Source of the DNA: Cephalotus follicularis
Taxonomy: Eukaryota > Streptophyta > Magnoliopsida > Oxalidales > Cephalotaceae
Assembly (NCBI GenBank): GCA_001972305.1
Contig: BDDD01000352.1
Location: forward strand, 324,451-388,450
Reading direction: 5' to 3'
DNA length: 64,000 bases
This document shows positions 10,849-20,607 of the stretch, piece by piece. Both the position numbers and the translations under genes were made by a program. The notes beneath the pieces are model-generated. The model was not told where the DNA came from, searched no databases, and saw only the letters and a list, made by a program, of their open reading frames with translations. Numbering within the stretch: the stretch's first letter is position 1; every line of letters starts with the position of its first letter.

Positions 10849-12057
10849 TTAAGTTTTTGGTACCCATTTGAACTTGGGTCCTTGCAAGTTAGTCACAAGA
10901 GTCCCTTTCGGAACCCAAATCTTTCTATTTTTACCATAGCCAAGATTATTTCTAAAAATGCATGAAGTAGATATGTGTCCTATTTTACCACAATAATTAC
11001 AACAAATTTGAGGCTCTACCTTCTTAACAAAGAAATTGTTAAAATGTTTGACATTATTCATTTGATCATAGCCGAGACCGGCTTTGTCAAACACACATCT
11101 TTGTAAGCTTAACAAATTATCCAATTTGTTACTACTATTAGAAAATTTAGAGAATGTCTTCTTCAAAGCATCAATTTCAATTTTTAGTTTTTCATTCTCT
11201 TCCAAAGAATCAATTGATAATTTTGAGGAAACATTTAAAATTTCAATTTCATTTTCATAGAAACTCTTCTTACTTCGAAGAGAATCAATTTCATTCAAAT
11301 ACATGCTATTCTTACTCTTTAAATTATCAATTTCTTTAGACATAGAGATAGCATTTTTCTTTAGAGACTTGTTCTTTAAGCAAATATTTTCATATTCTTT
11401 AAACAAGTTCTCATAAGTATTTTGTAATTCTTCAAATGTGAAATTTACCTCATTTTCGCTTTCATCTCCACTTGAATCTTCTTCCATAGCCATGAGAGCA
11501 AAGTTTACAACTTCTTCATCACTTCCACTGTCATCGGAGCTTGAGAGATCACTATCATCCCAAGTAGCTACCATTGCTTTCTTCTTCTTGGAATGCTCTT
11601 TGATGAATTTTTCTTTCTTCTTAAGATTTGGGCATTCGTTTTTGAAATGGCCCGGCTTCTTGCATTCATAGCAAGTTGGCTCTTCCTTCTTGCTTGGTTC
11701 TACGTTATGAGGGAACTTCTTCAAAGCCTTCTTCCCCTTTTGACTTTTGAGAAATTTCTTGAATTGGAAAGTGATAAGTGCCAAGTCTCCATCATCATCA
11801 CTTTCACTTTCTTCTTTTGAGGATTTTAAAGCAATTGTTTTCTTCTTCTTCACCTCCACATTCTCAAGATTTTTCATTGTCGTTTCATGCGTCATTAAGG
11901 AGCCAAGAAGTTGCTCAAGAGGAAGAGTTGATAGGTCTTTAGCCTTCTCAATTGCCGTTACCTTTGGAGACCAACTTCTTGGCAAGCACCTTAAAATTTT
12001 TCTCACAAGTTCTTGGTTAGAGTAAGATTTGCCAAGATTTTTAAGAGAATATACCAC
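10849..12057 (-). CDS. SIRE-type Copia gag, N-terminally truncated
   Basis: This open frame encodes 402 residues of nucleocapsid/capsid-type gag. The first about 60 residues (...RKILRCLPRSW...LPLEQLLGSL...) match the end of the UBN2/retrotran_gag domain. A CCHC zinc knuckle lies at about residues 129-142 (C-x2-C-x4-H-x4-C). A long acidic and coiled-coil region (about 150-320) follows, then a second knuckle at about 353-366, and a tail ending in two WVPK motifs around TN-x-x-GPK. The same tail occurs in the SIRE element at 56138. The true start is lost: the LTR abuts the frame and about 150 residues are missing. No pol follows. Confidence 0.85.
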   Translation of the reverse strand: MVYSLKNLGKSYSNQELVRKILRCLPRSWSPKVTAIEKAKDLSTLPLEQLLGSLMTHETTMKNLENVEVKKKKTIALKSSKEESESDDDGDLALITFQFKKFLKSQKGKKALKKFPHNVEPSKKEEPTCYECKKPGHFKNECPNLKKKEKFIKEHSKKKKAMVATWDDSDLSSSDDSGSDEEVVNFALMAMEEDSSGDESENEVNFTFEELQNTYENLFKEYENICLKNKSLKKNAISMSKEIDNLKSKNSMYLNEIDSLRSKKSFYENEIEILNVSSKLSIDSLEENEKLKIEIDALKKTFSKFSNSSNKLDNLLSLQRCVFDKAGLGYDQMNNVKHFNNFFVKKVEPQICCNYCGKIGHISTSCIFRNNLGYGKNRKIWVPKGTLVTNLQGPKFKWVPKT

Positions 12058-12058
12058 T

Positions 12059-13219
12059 TGTTGGAATGTATGGCAACCTTAAACAACAAATATGTATGCG
12101 GAAAATACAATTTAAGCTATGAACATAAACAATCACACAAGAACAAATATTGCAATAGAAAATAAAGAGATAAGGGTTAGAGAGTGCAAAAGAATTTATA
12201 GTGGTTCGGCAAATCCGTGCCTACGTCCACTTCCTCAATAATCCCTTGAGTTTCCACTAGAATCCCCTAGCAACCTTTGATTTTCGACTTACGGGTGCAA
12301 ATCAAAGCAAACCACCTTTACAATTGATTTAACTTCCGGGTGTAAATCAATAAACACCTAACAAGGGTTCACTCCCCTCAAGTACAAAGAATGATAAATG
12401 TGAAGTGTGTTGTGTTTACAATAACCTCTCAATAGGTTGGATGTGAAAGTGTAATCTAGATACAAGCTTTGGATATGAAAGTGTTTAGCAAGAGCTTGAT
12501 GTTCTTTTCTCTTTGTAAGTGTGCAAGTTGAGCTTGGATGTTGACTTGATCAAATGTTGTGTTCTTGTCACTTAAATCTTGTTTCTTGGATTGTATTTAT
12601 AGCTTTCTTCATATTATAGCCGTTGGTGAAGAAATAGAGCCGTTGGAGAAGTGTTGGAAGTTGTTGCATAAAGAATGGCTCTTTAAAACAAGTTCTGACA
12701 TAGTTCCAGCAGTCCAAAGCGTCGACTGAGTAGCCTTAAGCGTCGACGGTCATGTGACCGTTGGGGATCTCAATTTTGAATTCTCTGCATGAAGCGCAGG
12801 CGTTCACTGAATGATGTCGACCGCCAGATAAAGCGTCGACCGCCAGACTTGGGCGTCGCCGCTTAGGCACATTTTAATTGCCATTTTCTCTCTGTATGAG
12901 ACAGCAGACGCTTTGCACTAAGCGTATGCGTTTTGCGCCTCAAAGCGCAGACGCTTGATTTTGAGCGTCGACATTTTGAGCTTTATTTCCAATTCTCCAA
13001 GTGCTTCACCGGTAAACGCTTTGTTCTTGTCTCGACCGTCAGGTAAAGCGCAAACGCTTTAATTGCAAGCGTCGGCGGTCTGGGCAGTTTCTGCATAAAT
13101 CTTGCTGATATGTTTATCTTTTATCTTTTCTTGCACATAAAGTTTCTTGCACATAAAGTAGCAAAGTTAAATGCAAATTTGTAATCATTAAAACTTAGGA
13201 TTGAGACTAAAAGTCAACA
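12059..13219 (-). mobile_element. 5' LTR of nested element
   Basis: 1161 bp. On the plus strand it begins TGTTGGAATGTATGG and ends AGACTAAAAGTCAACA. On the minus strand the TATA is CTATAAATAC (about 12593-12602). A palindrome array (12715-13085) begins about 115 bp upstream of it. Confidence 0.9.
12715..13085. repeat. AAGCGTCGACGCTT-type array, nested LTR
   Basis: Copies include AAAGCGTCGACTGAG, TTAAGCGTCGACGGTC, ATAAAGCGTCGACCGCC and GAGCGTCGACATTT. Only the first two remain in the truncated partner LTR (10368-10415). Confidence 0.85.
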
Positions 13220-13224
13220 TATGG

Positions 13225-14804
13225 AAACAACTGTAGTTTTTGGAAAACCAAAATGACCATATTCATTCAATCATTAGACTATCAATTGTGGAATATTATA
13301 GTTGATGGTCCCAAAATTCCCACAAAAATTGAAGAAGGTATGATTATTCCAAAGTCTAAAAATGAGTTTCATGACAATGATCTTAAATTGCTTCAATTAA
13401 ATTCAAAGGCCAAACATGCTTTATTTTGTGCTTTTGGTCCTAATGAATTTAATCGTATTTCTTCTTGTGACTCCGCAAAAGAAATGTGGAATTTATTGGA
13501 AGTTACCTATGAAGGTACCAACCAAGTCAAGGAGTCAAAAATTAGCATGCTTGTACATCAATATGAATTATTTATGATGCATGATGATGAGAATATTAGT
13601 GATATTTTTACTCGCTTTACTACAATCATTAATTCTCTTAAAAATCTTCGAAAAAGCTATTCTAACCAAGAACTTGTTAGGAAGATTTTAAGATGTTTGC
13701 CAAAGAGCTGGACACCAAAGGTGACGGCAATTGAGGAAGCAAAGGAGCTCACAACTCTCCCACTCGAGCAGCTCCTTGGGTCCTTAACGACACACAAAAC
13801 CACAATGGAGGACCATGAAAGTAAGGAGATCAAAAAGAAGAAAACTGTTGCTTTAAGAGCCTCAAAAGAAAAGAATGAAGATGTGAGTGATGAAGATAGA
13901 GAAATGACTCTAATCACAAAACAGTTTCAGGAGTTCCTCAAGAGTCAACAAGGCAAGAGGAATGTCAAGAAGAATCCTCAAAAGGAAGAATCAAGCAAGA
14001 AAGATGAAGTAATTTGTTATGAGTGCAACAAGACAGGACATTACAAGAATGAATGTCCAAAGTTGAAAAAGAATAAATAACACTTCAAGAAAAAGAAAGC
14101 AATGATGGCCATGGAGTGACAGTGATGATTCAAGCTCTGATGAAAAGAGTAATGGAGAGGTAGCATACATTGCTTTTATGGCAATTGAGAAGGAAGAAGA
14201 AGATGAGGTACAATTTTCTTTTGATGAATTACAAAGTGCATATGAGAAATTATTCTATGAATATGAAAATGTTAATTTGAAAAATAGAACTCTCAAGAAA
14301 AATGTTCTCTCTTTATCAAAAGAAAATGAGTTTTTAAAGAATGAAAATAGTAATTATAAAAATGAAATAGATGTATTAAATATTTCTTTAAAGCTGTCAA
14401 CTGATATTAAAGAAGAAAATGAAAAATTGAAAAGAGAAGTTGATGCTTTACAAAAATCATTTTCTATACTTTCAAATAGTAGTAAAAAGTTGAAAAAGTT
14501 GCTTGGTTTACAAAGATGTGTATTTGATAAAGCAGGACATGGTTATGATGAATTAAATAATATTAAACACTATAAAAATTTCTTTGAAAGAAAGAAAGTG
14601 ATTGAAAAAGAAATTATTAAGAAGAAAAATTCAAATGTCTCTTGTAATTATAGTAGTAAATATGGACATATTTCTTCAGTATTTTTTTTCAAGAAAAATT
14701 TAGTGCCTAAATCAAAAATTAAAATTAAGAAAATTTTGGTTCCAAAAGGAACTATTGTGACTAACCCTCAAGGGCCCAAAATCATTTGGGTAACAAAAGA
14801 TTAA
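13225..14804 (+). pseudogene. gag of outer gag-only element, main segment (stop and frameshift)
   Basis: It continues the frame broken at 9698. The first block (13253-14080) has the UBN2-type capsid region and a CCHC knuckle (C-Y-E-C-N-K-T-G-H-Y-K-N-E-C) near its end, then a TAA stop. After a frameshift near 14090-14177 the acidic coiled-coil half resumes (14178-14804). It closes with the WVPK/TNPQGPK tail. The second zinc knuckle is damaged: the second and last cysteines are replaced (CNYSSK...GHISSVF). By alignment with the nested copy this was one gag of roughly 580 residues. It is inactive now. Confidence 0.85.
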
Positions 14805-15264
14805 ATATTTTTTGCAGGAGTGCTTGAAGATAAAAACAGGTAATTTTAATCTTAGTTATTCATTCATCATTTTGACTTCAATTGGTATTGCTCCTGTAAT
14901 TTGATTCCCAAAACTCTTTGCGTTAAATTTCTGTTCTACTCGATTTTTTTTATGCTAAAAAAACGGGGGAAGAATATGTTATATGTTATGCATGCACAAG
15001 TTGAGGGGGAGCAAGGTTAAGGGGGAAAATATATGCAAAGGATAAAGGGAAAATTTTTGCTTTTAAAATATCTACTAAGGGGGAGACTATTTCTTACTCA
15101 GTATGAATTCTTTAAATTGATATCTTACAATTGGTATATTATGTTACGTATGCATTTCTACTCATATTTCTTAAATTTCAACTTGTGCAGTTATGCTCAT
15201 GTATTTCTCATAATATTTCAACTTATGTATGGCAAATTTTTGTCATCATCAAAAAGGGGGAGAT
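14805..15264 (+). other. Non-coding 3' interior and polypurine tract
   Basis: No pol remnants are seen. The stretch has several GGGGGAG blocks (15004, 15020, 15077), and the tract AAAAAGGGGGAGAT sits directly before the 3' LTR at 15265. The last 33 bases plus the first 7 of the LTR (15232-15271) are identical to the corresponding junction of the SIRE element at 51513-51552 (minus strand). Confidence 0.8.
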
Positions 15265-16427
15265 TGTTGACATTTTTGTCTCAGTCCTAAATTTTGATGA
15301 TAACATATTTGCGTCTAATCAGTTTCAGTTTACGTGCTAGTTGACAAAGTTGAAATTTAGACAAAGTAAATATGCGAAGTGTTATATGCAAGTTGAGAAC
15401 GACGGATATCCAGGAAAAGTTGGACATTAAGCGTCGAAGGCCAGATTAAATCGTCAGCGCTTATGGCATTAAGCGTCGAAGTTGATAACTCTAAGCGCTA
15501 GCAGTTGAGCACTAAAGTTGCGACAATTAGGCACAAAGCGCCAGCGGTTTAAGAACAAAGCAGCAACGCTTTATTTAAAGCGGCAACGGTTTACGAAGCG
15601 CCAAGATAAAATTGTCAAAGCGGTGAAGCTTTACACTGGGAAACTGGAATTTAAGGCGTAACGGTAACATCTAAACGCCGACGCTTAAAATGAAACCGTC
15701 GATGCTTTAGGCGGGGATTGCAATCTACAATATCTTATCAACGATTAATTCAAGGCAGAATTTCTAAATTAATTCCAACGACTTTGTGACATCTCCAACG
15801 GCTATATTCTGAAGAATACTATAAAAAGGAGGCTTAGTTCACAACCAAAATGATCCAACAATAGCAACCAACACTGCAAGCATTCATATCAAGAATTCTA
15901 TCAATTTGTAGAGCTTTATCGTTGTTATCACGAACTGTTGTTCTTGTGAGTTTATATGTTCTATATCAAACCTTATAGAGGTTACACAAGGTTACCAAAC
16001 ATCATTATATCAATTCTATTGTATAACGGGAGTGAACCCTTCGATCCATATTGGGGAGTGAACCCAAGGTGTTGTGATTGAGTTCAATCACAGAAAAGTG
16101 TAAGGTGTACCGAATAGCTACTGCAAAGGTATTCGAAGATTGTATTCAGGTCGAATACTAGTGGAATCTCAAGAGGTCTTGGGAAAAGTAGACGTATGCA
16201 AGAGTTTGGCCGAATCACTCTAAAACTCTGTTTGCAATTTCTTACTCTCTCTCTCTTTACTGCTTATAGTTGTTTTATATTGAATTACTACTGCTTATAT
16301 CTTTGCATATACTCATTATATATTGAAGTGTTTCTTTAAGTTTTATATTGTTAAGTATAAAAGAAAATGTTCAATTTTGCCTAAGTACCCAATTCAACCT
16401 CTTCTTGGGTTGCCATAATTTATATCA
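15265..16427 (+). mobile_element. 3' LTR of gag-only element
   Basis: 1163 bp, TGTTGACATT to TTATATCA. It is clearly paired with 8390-9571 but carries scattered substitutions and small indels, including within its palindrome array (15430-15710). It is thus older than the nested insertion. Confidence 0.9.
15430..15710. repeat. AAGCGTCGACGCTT-type array, 3' LTR
   Basis: Positionally equivalent to the 5' LTR array, with motif copies at the same places. Confidence 0.8.
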
Positions 16428-16432
16428 GTCAG

Positions 16433-16964
16433 TTTGGTATCTTCATCTCTAAGCTTAGCAAAGCGCTGCCACTTTCAATAAAGCGTCATCGATTTGTGAC
16501 GTTGTCCAATCTTGAGTTCTTAACCGTTGAGGCTTAGTGTACCTTGTCAGCGGTTTGCATAAAGCGCTGACGGTTTCCTTTAAGCTCCACCGCTTAAAGC
16601 GTTTGAGCAACTTCGTGAATCCACTGTATCAAAACGCTAGCATGGCATTCTTAACAGTTGGCGCTTTTAGCTCTAAGCGCTGATGGTTTTGAAATAAGCG
16701 TCGCCGCTTTAGACACATTAGCTTAGATTACACTCCTTAACTGCTGGCGGTTTAAGTGTTACCTTCGACGGTTTGCCTAAGCGCTAATGGTTACTTTGTA
16801 ACTGTCGACGCTTTGTCCTGTTTTGCCACTTTGTGCTAGAAATTCTTCTTTGTTTGTAATATGTCATAATTTTCATCATTTCTAACATCTTGCACAAAAG
16901 AAAAATAATGATTAGATGCAAATATGTTATCATCAAAATTAGGATTGAGACAAAATTGTCAACA
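16433..16964 (-). mobile_element. Copia LTR fragment K, right piece
   Basis: On the minus strand it begins TGTTGACAATTTTGTCTCAA, the terminus of the SIRE/gag-only LTR family. It carries a palindrome array (16440-16812) with copies such as AACTGTCGACGCTTTG and TAAGCGTCGCCGCTTTA. It is the continuation of the piece ending at 8384. Confidence 0.75.
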
Positions 16965-17696
16965 AATTGTATATAAGGTCGTTCACACAACCCTTTCTTA
17001 GGTGTCTTCGACCTATGGACGACAAGTACGTATTGGAAAAGATATACGACGGGACTTGTGGCAATCATCTTGGGAGAAGATCTCTGACACAGAAAGCATT
17101 TAGGAAAGGACCTACTGTGGTTCGAGAATCAGTTGAGTTGGTAAGGCAATCTGATCAATGTCAAAGGTTTGAATCCATTCCCCACTAGCCTGCTATGGAA
17201 CCTTCCATAGTATCAACTAGGCCTTTTGTTCGGTGGGGGATAGAAGTTCATCCTGATGGAAATTGATTATTTTACAAAATGGGTGGAAACCGAGGCACTC
17301 TCCAAGATCACATAGCACAACACCAGTAGTTTCCTTTGGAAGAACATTATTTGTAGGTTTGGGATCCCCTGGGTTCTTGTTACTAACAATGGCACTCAGT
17401 TTGACAATGCTAGATTGGGAGAATATAGCGAAGAAATGGGGATGATACAAAAATTCACCTCGGTGACCCACCCGCAAGCTAATGGGAAAACCGAAGTCAT
17501 TAAATGGATAATCTTGCAAGCGTTGAAGAAAAAACGGGAGTTGCCAAAAAGGCTTATGGGTATAACAGTTGCCAGGTATACTATGGGGATATCAGACTAC
17601 ACCAACCTCAACCTCTGGCGAAACCCCGTTCAGCTTGGCTTATGGCCTAGAAGTGGTGGTCCATATAGAGATGGGGGTCCTTTCTCTGAGGATTTC
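16965..17696 (+). pseudogene. Tat-lineage integrase, first half (decayed)
   Basis: Read across several frames, this matches the integrase part of a Gypsy polyprotein of the Tat lineage. The order is LYIRSFTQPFLRCL, the zinc-binding CGNHLG...RSLTQKAF, CDQCQRF, then IDYFTKWVETEAL, then the second catalytic region VTNNGTQFDNARL, then HPQANGKTEV. The usual Asp of the second region reads Asn. There are several frameshifts and stops. The sequence is split by the solo LTR at 17697 and resumes at 20022. It cannot make an active integrase. Confidence 0.85.
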
Positions 17697-18412
17697 TGTG
17701 ACACCCTAAACCCGTAGGGGGACCTGAGAGATCACTAACATTCGATCAATCACTTGTTCTATGAGTTGGGTAATAGTTATAGTCTACTCTATACAACGAA
17801 AATCCATACAATATTAACTTTAAAAATACGTGGGTGCATCCATTCAAAACACTCTTAAACATTAACACAATACGTTACAATGCATCCTTAAATCATACCA
17901 TGGTCTATATAAATCCATACATAGCAATCATTACATATCCTTAATGTTCATTACAATCCATAGCGTTCAATCTTATTCTATACTAATACAACCCATCAAT
18001 AGCATCCATACATCCATGCTCAAACCATCTGTCATATCACTGATCCTCGTGTCTATGACCACTGCCACTAGCTTCGGATCCATATGTTCCCGAGCACATA
18101 TAGATGTCCATCCTGAAGGATGGGTCAGCCCAAAAGCCTCACAGAAACTCAACCCTTATGTTGATGATATGAGCAGATATCATATTTAATCAATACATGT
18201 CATGGAAATATGCATGTATAATTGTGGTTAACAAATCCATATATATAGTCATCTCATACCAGCATATATATAGACCATTAACCTAATCATACACTCTTGT
18301 CCATCCATCTAACAAACAATCGGGCGATTAACTAGGATATATACTCTGTCCCATACCAGTATATATAAGTAGTTAACCAACGATCAATATTCATAAGTCT
18401 AAACCCCCTTTT

Positions 18413-18836
18413 CAGGTGGCATACAGTTCAAGATCTAGAACATCCAGTTGCTTACCGTAGATGGGAAGTCCAACTACAACTAATCGTCCATACATAACCT
18501 ATAGGTACTCGACTAGTTACAGATTCACTCAATTATCACATCACACAATCAACCACTTCTGTAGCATAGATAAGTCTCAAGTCCCCGAATGTGGCACACA
18601 GCTCTAGTTACGTGGCTTCACTACACTTATATACAACCCTCCCTAAGGTGGCACACAGCTCTAAGACGATACAACTCTAAATTCCCCCGAATGAAGCACA
18701 CCGCTCTAAAATTAGACATAGTCATCTATCGTTCCATTGATACTAGCTACATAGGTCTCAGGTCCCTTCAAAGGTGGCACACAGCTCTAGGACGAGGAAA
18801 TCTAACCTCCCAAAGGAGGCACACAGCTTTAAGTTA
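18413..18836. repeat. Dispersed GGTGGCACACAGCTCTAA repeats
   Basis: Copies or variants lie near 18414, 18591, 18650, 18692, 18774 and 18815, about 40-180 bp apart. Each is preceded by a short C-rich or A-rich block. Confidence 0.6.
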
Positions 18837-19019
18837 GTCATAAAGCTCAACAAGACACTATTATACTCACTACCCCTTTTTCATGCATTACTATCTTTAA
18901 AACCTGGGAAGAAACCCAGCTATCACTATACACGAGCCTCATAATGGTCCTGGAAGGAAAATCCATTGAGAAACATGCTTTAAAAATATTCGAGAAAAAA
19001 CTATCAGACAAAATGGCTA

Positions 19020-19262
19020 CGCCTTGTTCTTAAGAGGCGACGCTTAGCACTTAAGCGTCGACCGTTAAGTCTCAAGCGTCAACGCTTTGAGACAATGCTG
19101 AACCATTTTTGGAGAAAAGGGTTAACCGGTGACCCTTATGGACTAAGTGTCATCAGTTAGGCTAAGCACTGCCATTAAGGCAAAGCGCCATAGGTTTTGA
19201 AAATGATTCCCTTTTGAAAGAAAACTAAGCGGCGAAGCTTAGAACGTGGGCATCGACTCTTA
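19020..19262. repeat. AAGCGTCGACGCTT-type array in solo LTR
   Basis: Copies include AGGCGACGCTTAGC, TTAAGCGTCGACCGTTAA and CAAGCGTCAACGCTTTG. On the LTR's own strand the array is downstream of the apparent TATA box. Confidence 0.75.
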
Positions 19263-19723
19263 GCATGGCAGAAACTAGGGTTCTTGCCAAAAACTTTGTA
19301 AATCCAACTCTTTTCTTCAAATCATTTCAATCCAAGTGCAATATAAGTTATTTTAGTCATTTCTATGCCATTAAAACCATTTTCAATCCTTTTATCAATT
19401 TCTAGGTCAAAAACCCCCATTATGATCTAACTCTCTGACATTCAATTTCAATCACATTCAATCCATTTCAGTCCATGAAAATAGTTCATATATGTGCATA
19501 TAAGTGTATATCATAGCATATTTAGGTAGAAAATGTTTCTACAAAGATTGGAGCTTATTCTTGGTCTCTAGGGTCAGCAATTGGAGAAAAAACTCAAGTT
19601 CTTGGCTTGTGGACCTCCAATCAAGTGTCAATCAAGTCCTCAATTGATATACAATCATTTCCCTTCGATTTTTTGTGTCAAACTACCAATTTGGGTGAGT
19701 TTTGGGGCATTTTTGGTTAGAGG

Positions 19724-19755
<32 letters not shown>

Positions 19756-20021
19756 CAGAGAGAAACGGGTTTAGAGGGAAAGAAGAGAAGAGAGAATGAA
19801 ATGAAATGAAATGGGTTTAAAGGCTCTATTTATAGGTTTCTCACTAACTCTACACTATCAATATAGTAAAAAGACATTCAATCAATCCATATGAGTATTG
19901 GTAATACTCCACTCCATCAATATCCATATGAAAATACAATATTCAATTTATCTATATACCATAACAAAATGATGAAATATATTCTAAAGCAATAATGGGG
20001 ATGTTGCAGCGTTACAATTTC

Positions 20022-20602
20022 ATAGTTCCGAGAAGAGCACAATGAAGAATGTCTTAAAGCTAACATGGATTTCATCAACGAACACCGAGACCAAGCAGTC
20101 AGGAGGATTGCCACCTATCAAAGACTCGAAGCTACTACAATTGTACGATGAAAAACCGAGAGTTCCAAGTTGGGCACCTGGTCCTAAGGAATACCTTGGT
20201 TTCAATTCCCAAGCTGGCAAGGGAAAAGTTAGCTCTAAACTTGGAAGGCCCTTATACAGTAACATACGTTTTGGGAAAATGAGCTTACAAGTTAGAATAC
20301 ATGGGACAAGAGCAATACTGAGGACATGAAACTCGATAAACCTCAAGAAATACTTCCAGTAGATAGCTAATTCTTCATATTGTAACCTTGCCATCGTTAA
20401 ATAAACTTGTACATTTTGGGAATTTTGATGTTTTCTATTTAAAGTTTGTCCTTTAATCTCAATGATGATCGAAAGAATCTCGATTGTAACAGAGTTGCCT
20501 TCATGACTTTCCATTGCACTGCTGATAGGTCAAAATCCTCAATCTATGGTTAGTTCAAAAACTATTCCAAGAGAGTAACCTCTAAATCTCTGCAACAAGA
20601 TA
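20022..20602 (+). pseudogene. Tat-lineage integrase C-terminus and 3' untranslated region
   Basis: It resumes the integrase after the solo LTR. Fragments seen in different frames are NEECLKANMDFINEHRDQAV, RIATYQ, the shifted GHLVLR and LNLEGPYTV motifs, and LKKYFQ before the stop near 20360. This is the usual C-terminal half of Tat integrase (the GPY/F-like module). The remaining bases are non-coding. The Tekay element then interrupts at 20608. Confidence 0.75.
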
Positions 20603-20607
20603 CTCCA

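Larger units (their letters stand above)
9699..13219 (-). mobile_element. Nested gag-only element inside the outer gag
   Basis: It has minus orientation. LTR copies lie at 9699-10447 (incomplete) and 12059-13219 (complete). The TSD is GATGG (9694-9698) and TATGG (13220-13224), one base apart. The shared LTR segments differ at only about two positions in roughly 740 bp, so the insertion is recent. The interior keeps a C-terminal gag and nothing else. The gag N-terminus and primer site are missing next to 12059, and the start of the 3' LTR is missing next to 10447, so two internal deletions have occurred. Confidence 0.85.
8390..16427 (+). mobile_element. Gag-only Copia-type retrotransposon (TR-GAG type)
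   Basis: Two direct LTRs (8390-9571 and 15265-16427) flank an interior holding one gag and no protease, integrase, RT or RNase H. The TSD is GCCAG (8385-8389) and GTCAG (16428-16432), one mismatch apart. A degenerate iMet primer site follows the 5' LTR, and a perfect polypurine tract precedes the 3' LTR. Terminal-repeat elements carrying only gag (TR-GAG) are known in plants and need pol in trans. The gag is itself interrupted by a second element at 9699-13219. Confidence 0.85.
17697..20016 (-). mobile_element. Solo LTR, 2.3 kb, TSD ATTTC
   Basis: It begins TGTGACACCC and ends GCAGCGTTACA. ATTTC flanks it at 17692-17696 and 20017-20021. The inverted termini and the minus-strand TATA (CTATAAATAGAG, about 19825-19836) show minus orientation. 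It holds a GGATGGGTCAGCC phrase, dispersed GGTGGCACACAGCTCTA repeats, a palindrome array and an AGAC-rich microsatellite (about 19725-19770). It contains no coding region and fits a Tekay-like LTR. Confidence 0.9.

Noticed and set aside
10849..12057. 402-residue CCHC protein as a host zinc-finger gene
   Set aside because: It sits between LTR copies with a TSD and matches the gags at 13225 and 56138.
20020..20514. 164-codon minus-strand frame
   Set aside because: Overlaps the Tat integrase C-terminus on the plus strand and shows no domain of its own.
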